Assembly (NCBI GenBank): GCA_021768185.1
Contig: JAETNP010000006.1
Coordinates: forward strand, 1-64,000
DNA: 64,000 bases
Direction of reading: 5' to 3'
DNA from: Oscillospiraceae bacterium
GTDB lineage: Bacteria; Bacillota; Clostridia; Oscillospirales; Oscillospiraceae
Below, piece by piece: positions 60,923-64,000 of this stretch. How positions within the stretch are numbered: the first letter of the stretch is position 1; every line of letters starts with the position of its first letter. The position numbers and the translations under genes were made by a program. A model generated the notes under the pieces. The model worked only from the letters and a program-made list of their open reading frames with translations. It did not search any database and was not told the origin of the DNA.

Positions 60923-61880
60923 ACTGCACCGCGCAGAAGGCCGCGTAAACCAGCAGCATCAGGATTCCCTGTCCACGATACAGTCGGCCCTTTTTCAGGG
61001 CGGGTACGGTGAGCAGGAGCATGACCAGGAGCATCACCGGCAGTTCCAGCACCAGGGCGGCGTTCCGGCCCCCGATTGTGGCGCTCTGGGGGATCTGGAA
61101 GGGCGCAAGGGCCACCGACGCGCCGCATACCAGCACCAGATTGAAGAGATTCGCCCCCACGATGTTTCCCAGGGAGAGGCTGCCGTGCCCCTTGAGCAGG
61201 GATGTGACTGCGGTGACCAGCTCCGGCAGGGAGGTCCCCAGAGCAATGAAGGTCAGGGCAATCACCGATTCCGGCACGCCCAGGCCCCGGGCGATCAGGA
61301 TGCCGTTGTCCACAAGCAGCTTGGCGCCCACGGCAATCAGCACCGCGCCTACGATCAGCAGGCCCAGGTCCTTGAGGGCGGAGCTTTCGCCGCTCTCCGC
61401 TTCGCTGTACTCCGCCGGGGCGGAGGAGGCGCTCTTAATCTGGCGGACGGTGATCACCATATAAGCCGCGAAGATGCCCAGCAGAAGGATACCCACCCAG
61501 CGGCTGAAATAGCCGGTGGTATAGGCTACCACAGCGTAAACCGCCGCGGCGGAGAAGAAAAAGATCACCGGCGTTTTCAGCGTTTTTGGGTCCACCTTAC
61601 TCGGACGCACGGCGATGGTAACAGCGGCGATCAGGGCCGCGTTGCAGATCACCGAGCCTATGGCGTTGCCATAGGCAATCTCCCCGTGGCCCTGGAGGGC
61701 GGAGGTGGTGGAGACCATGACCTCCGGCAGGGTTGTGCCGATGGACACCACAGTGGCGCCCACCAGCAGCTCAGGTACGCCGAAGCGGTGAGCCACATTC
61801 ACCGCGCCGTCTACAAACCAGTCTCCGCCTTTTATCAGGCACAGCAGGCCAATGCAAAACAAAATCACCGCAGTCGTCAT
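60912..61880 (-). CDS. Calcium/sodium exchanger (CaCA family, YrbG type)
   Basis: The 322-residue protein has ten or eleven hydrophobic helices and two inverted alpha repeats: VSIGTTLPEVMVSTTSALQGHGEIAYGNAIGSVI (first) and IALGTSLPELVTAVTSLLKGHGSLSLGNIVGANLF (second), with the ion-binding acidic residues. It exchanges Ca2+ for Na+ or H+. Start at 61880 follows AGAGGAGAG. Confidence 0.94.
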   Translation of the reverse strand: MTTAVILFCIGLLCLIKGGDWFVDGAVNVAHRFGVPELLVGATVVSIGTTLPEVMVSTTSALQGHGEIAYGNAIGSVICNAALIAAVTIAVRPSKVDPKTLKTPVIFFFSAAAVYAVVAYTTGYFSRWVGILLLGIFAAYMVITVRQIKSASSAPAEYSEAESGESSALKDLGLLIVGAVLIAVGAKLLVDNGILIARGLGVPESVIALTFIALGTSLPELVTAVTSLLKGHGSLSLGNIVGANLFNLVLVCGASVALAPFQIPQSATIGGRNAALVLELPVMLLVMLLLTVPALKKGRLYRGQGILMLLVYAAFCAVQFTL

Positions 61881-61916
61881 CTTTTTCTCTCCTCTATATT
61901 GGTAAAATTCAACTGA

Positions 61917-61945
61917 ATTATAGCACGGGTATTGACTTCTGTCGA
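61917..61945 (-). promoter_or_regulatory. Candidate promoter of the exchanger gene
   Basis: On the minus strand, TCGACA and TATAAT (61922-61917) are separated by 17 nt. Confidence 0.6.
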
Positions 61946-61967
61946 GGTCATTTTGCGCCGTGCGTGC

Positions 61968-61999
61968 AAAAAAATACGGGCCCCGTCTGTTGGGCCCGT
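61968..61999 (-). terminator. Terminator of the germination pair
   Basis: AAAATACGGGCCC pairs with GGGCCCGTATTTT and is followed on the minus strand by T runs, 14 nt past the gerQ stop. Confidence 0.85.
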
Positions 62000-62012
62000 A
62001 TTTTTATCTGTG

Positions 62013-62582
62013 TCAGAAGTTGGTATGTCCCTGCCAGTTCTGGGAGGCGGCGCAGTAGGGAACGCCCTTCACGTTATGGAACTGGACAAATTTCAGGGAG
62101 TAGAGGTCGCCGGAGATATAGCGCTCGTAGTCCGGCTGGTAGAGGACCACATAGTCGCTGCCCACCGTATGAAGAATTCCCTGCCAGGTGACGGGCTGGT
62201 TGGGCCCCACCAGGAAGGTCATCACCACAAAATAGCCGATGTTCCGGTTGAGCAGGCTGCGCAGAGACGCCTGATAGGCATCCTCCGCACCGGCAGGCAT
62301 ATGGGTGCCCGCCATATCCACCGGATTTTTCATCCGCTGGCTCTGGGCCTGGGCGGAGGAGACGCCCCCAAGGCGCTCTCCTCCGTTCATCCCGGGCACA
62401 GGGCTTTGGATGGGGGCGCTTTGGACAGGAGCGCTCTGGTCCGGCATGGACTGTCCGCCTGGGACGGGTTCGCCATATACCCAGCTGTCGCCGCGCGGCT
62501 CCTCCTGGGGCATATAGTAACCTGTCTCGTCCGGTGCATAGGGAATCGGCAGGTCCTGGCTGTTCATTTGCTGCTGCATCAT
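62013..62582 (-). CDS. gerQ: Spore coat protein GerQ
   Basis: The 189-residue protein has a Pro/Gln/Ser-rich N-terminal half and a C-terminal domain with AYQASLRSLLNRNIGYFVVMTFL and TWQGILHTVGSDYVVLYQPDYERY, typical of GerQ/YwdL. In Bacillus GerQ places the cortex hydrolase CwlJ in the coat and is cross-linked there. It follows the CwlJ-type gene by 23 nt, the same partnership. AAGGAG precedes the start. Confidence 0.88.
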   Translation of the reverse strand: MMQQQMNSQDLPIPYAPDETGYYMPQEEPRGDSWVYGEPVPGGQSMPDQSAPVQSAPIQSPVPGMNGGERLGGVSSAQAQSQRMKNPVDMAGTHMPAGAEDAYQASLRSLLNRNIGYFVVMTFLVGPNQPVTWQGILHTVGSDYVVLYQPDYERYISGDLYSLKFVQFHNVKGVPYCAASQNWQGHTNF

Positions 62583-62605
62583 GTACCACTCCTTATTTGA
62601 TATGT

Positions 62606-63046
62606 TCAGGTGCTGTAGTAGGCCTCCGTGGGGTTATAAAAGCAGTGGTCCCCGATACGGGTCTGCCAATAGCCCACGTTGGTGGGGAAGTTGTTGCGGC
62701 ACTTGGGGCTGAAGGGGTTGTAGAACCAGAGGGACTCCGCGACGTCCGGCAGGCGGTTGCCCGCGATGGCCCAGTCGGCGATCTCATAGTGGATCGCTTC
62801 GGGACGCATATTGTATATATTTTGCGGATTGTATACGCCGCCCTCGGTTTCGCTGGCGCACACGAACTGGTAGGGTTGGAAGATGATTTTGCGGATGCTG
62901 CCCTGGCCTACCCGGGCGTACTCGCCGCCCGTGGCGTGGACGCGGTTCATCACCACGCCGGCCACCGCTTTCATTCCGTCGGTCCCTTCTCCCCCCGCTT
63001 CACATTCGATCAACCGCGCTAGAAGTTCTCGATCAGAGTATGCCAT
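62606..63046 (-). CDS. cwlJ: Spore cortex hydrolase, CwlJ/SleB catalytic domain
   Basis: The 146-residue protein is a single SleB/CwlJ hydrolase domain: LLARLIECEAGGEGTDGMKAVAGVVMNRV (catalytic Glu), then YQFVCA and ESLWFYNPFSPKC. It has no signal peptide or peptidoglycan-binding domain, as in CwlJ, which acts in the coat during germination. It is paired with gerQ. Confidence 0.9.
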   Translation of the reverse strand: MAYSDRELLARLIECEAGGEGTDGMKAVAGVVMNRVHATGGEYARVGQGSIRKIIFQPYQFVCASETEGGVYNPQNIYNMRPEAIHYEIADWAIAGNRLPDVAESLWFYNPFSPKCRNNFPTNVGYWQTRIGDHCFYNPTEAYYST

Positions 63047-63133
63047 AGATTATCACTCTCCTGGTCATTCCAGTGTATGTCGAGATCATGGGAGGTGTGC
63101 GGCGCGCCGCCGGTGCCGGTTTCTTGTCGATAG

Positions 63134-63656
63134 CCCGGGGGCTTCTCGCCCCCGGACTCCTCGCCTACTTTTTGTATGGACAAAAAGTAGGCAAAAAGCC
63201 ACTTAAACCTGGCGGTTTAAGAATCCCTCATTTATTGATTAGTTTACGCCCGAGGCACAGTTGGGTTTTGTCTACCGTATTGCCGTCCGCTTCGTTCCCC
63301 TTCTGCGTCTATTTCAGCGTGGTCATCGGCGGTCCCTACCGTATAGCGGGGCTAACTCCCCGGGGTGTATAACGTAAGCCCCGTCTTCTGTCGTACTTCC
63401 GGCGATGGTGGCAGAGTGGTTATAGAAGCGGCGCTGCAGCGAAATCTTCCGTAAGAATCCGTGGGTAGAACCGCCCAGACCGGCGCACCAACGAAGGATT
63501 GAGAGGTAGAACCAAACCCGGTACGTCGGAGGGCAAATAATCACCCCCGTAATTCAGGAGGATTCTTAAGGAACGTAGTTCCTTAAGCGCGTTTTTGCCT
63601 ACTTTTGCCGCGGGGCAAAAGTAGGCGAGGAGTCCGGGGGCGAGAAGCCCCCGGGG
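63134..63656. repeat. Large hairpin-armed repeat, copy 3 (complete)
   Basis: The left arm reads CCCGGGGGC/GCCCCCGG, GCCTACTTTTTG/CAAAAAGTAGGC, TTAAACC/GGTTTAA, GAATCC. The right arm is the mirror: GGATTCTTAAGGAAC/GTTCCTTAAG, GCCTACTTTTGCC/GGCAAAAGTAGGC, CCGGGGGC/GCCCCCGG. So the termini are near-inverted repeats of about 90 bp. Core 63203-63365 and the CCGGCGATGGTGGCAGA block are shared with copy 2. The rest of 63047-63706 has no gene. Confidence 0.85.
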
Positions 63657-63706
63657 TATAGGGCAGATATGTGCCCCCCTGTTGAAAAATTTTTCTCTTC
63701 TCCCTA

Positions 63707-63736
63707 TTGACAAACCACCCCCCTTGGGTATATAAT
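63707..63736 (+). promoter_or_regulatory. Promoter of the GntR-like gene
   Basis: TTGACA and TATAAT (63731-63736) are separated by 18 nt. TTACACAAGTAA at 63740-63751 is palindromic apart from its centre and may be the autoregulatory operator. Confidence 0.7.
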
Positions 63737-63791
63737 TAGTTACACAAGTAATGAACCACTTGACCAACGAACAAGGAAAGGAGGACTACGA

Positions 63792-64000
63792 TTGAATGAG
63801 CGACTGACGGAACAGAAATCCATCTACCTCCAGATCAGCGAGATGATCGAAACGGATATCCTGCGGGGTATCCTGCTGGAGGAGGAACAGGTGCCCAGCA
63901 CCAATGAGCTGGCGAAGCTCTACACCATCAACCCGGCTACCGCCGCGAAAGGAATCGGCCTGCTGGTGGACGAGGGCATCCTGTATAAGCGCCGGGGCAT
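63792..64000 (+). CDS. GntR-family regulator, YtrA-like (truncated by window end)
   Basis: The first 69 codons read LTEQKSIYLQISEMIETDIL, then EEQVPSTNELAKLYTINPATAAKGIGLLVDEGILYKRRG, the winged-helix of the YtrA subfamily, whose small members control an adjacent ABC transporter. The TTG start at 63792 has AAAGGAGG 8 nt upstream. The C-terminus is beyond the window. Confidence 0.85.
   Translation, partial: MNERLTEQKSIYLQISEMIETDILRGILLEEEQVPSTNELAKLYTINPATAAKGIGLLVDEGILYKRRG

Overview
This is a GC-rich window from the chromosome of an endospore-forming, Gram-positive gut Clostridium, most likely an Oscillospiraceae member related to Flavonifractor, Oscillibacter or Lawsonibacter. The family call rests on a CwlJ/SleB plus GerQ spore pair, long-form HPF, strong AAGGAGG ribosome sites, Firmicutes-type regulators (BceRS-like, PadR, YtrA-like GntR, LacI, WalR-like) and a GH112 host-glycan phosphorylase. 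The genus cannot be fixed from the sequence. The window opens with a 5S rRNA, so an rRNA operon lies just upstream, and it ends inside a GntR-type regulator.

Layout. 0.2-3.8 kb: Nudix hydrolase, P-loop kinase, BceRS-like two-component pair, membrane HTH protein. 3.8-11.7 kb (minus strand): PatB-type aminotransferase and a complete phosphate operon, pstSCAB-phoU-phoB-phoR, with Pho-box-like repeats ahead of pstS. 11.8-21.5 kb (minus strand): RidA, PfkB sugar kinase, a large hairpin-rich repeat, the H+/Na+ pyrophosphatase HppA, MgtC, an independent phosphoglycerate mutase whose two halves are in swapped order, and four tandem HAD-fold proteins facing a LacI regulator. 22.9-29.1 kb: dispersed repeats, tRNA-Leu(CAG), an FAD dehydrogenase, HPF, a PadR/DUF4097 unit and a CPBP protease. 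29.2-31.7 kb: a cobalamin riboswitch with its own promoter and terminator but no gene behind it, a radical SAM protein, a WalR-like regulator without a kinase, and ADP-ribose pyrophosphatase. 31.9-37.1 kb: YheO/DauR-type regulator divergent from an amidohydrolase-RidA-GntP permease-aminotransferase operon. 37.1-37.8 kb: a decayed patch with SpoIVB and replication-protein fragments. 37.8-49.2 kb: secA, pgeF, a peptide-binding lipoprotein, small membrane proteins, a serine-acetyltransferase-like protein and a PaaK-ACT-aminotransferase operon. 49.2-50.9 kb: a predicted Fst/par-like type I toxin-antitoxin locus and a membrane-protein pair with an HTH. 50.9-53.6 kb: serC and serA separated by a second copy of the large repeat. 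53.9-61.9 kb: a GH112 phosphorylase with its ABC importer and AraC regulator, then a Ca2+/Na+ exchanger. 62.0-64.0 kb: the cwlJ-gerQ germination pair, a third copy of the large repeat, and the truncated GntR gene.

How the parts work together. PhoBR, PhoU and PstSCAB form the phosphate-sensing and uptake system. The LacI regulator, HAD cluster and permuted phosphoglycerate mutase look like one regulated transcription unit: there is a good promoter on each side and an AAACGTTT operator-like palindrome just downstream of the HAD promoter. SerC and SerA give two of the three steps from 3-phosphoglycerate to serine. The GH112 cluster imports and phosphorolyses a galactosyl disaccharide of the host-glycan type.

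The most unusual observations are the circularly permuted GpmI (16837-18402), the convergent toxin/antisense-RNA locus with shared terminator and matched direct repeats (49183-49481), the orphan B12 riboswitch (29191-29436), three copies of a roughly 0.5 kb noncoding element with a conserved core of about 165 nt, and two overlapping 24-bp perfect palindromes inside the AraC gene.
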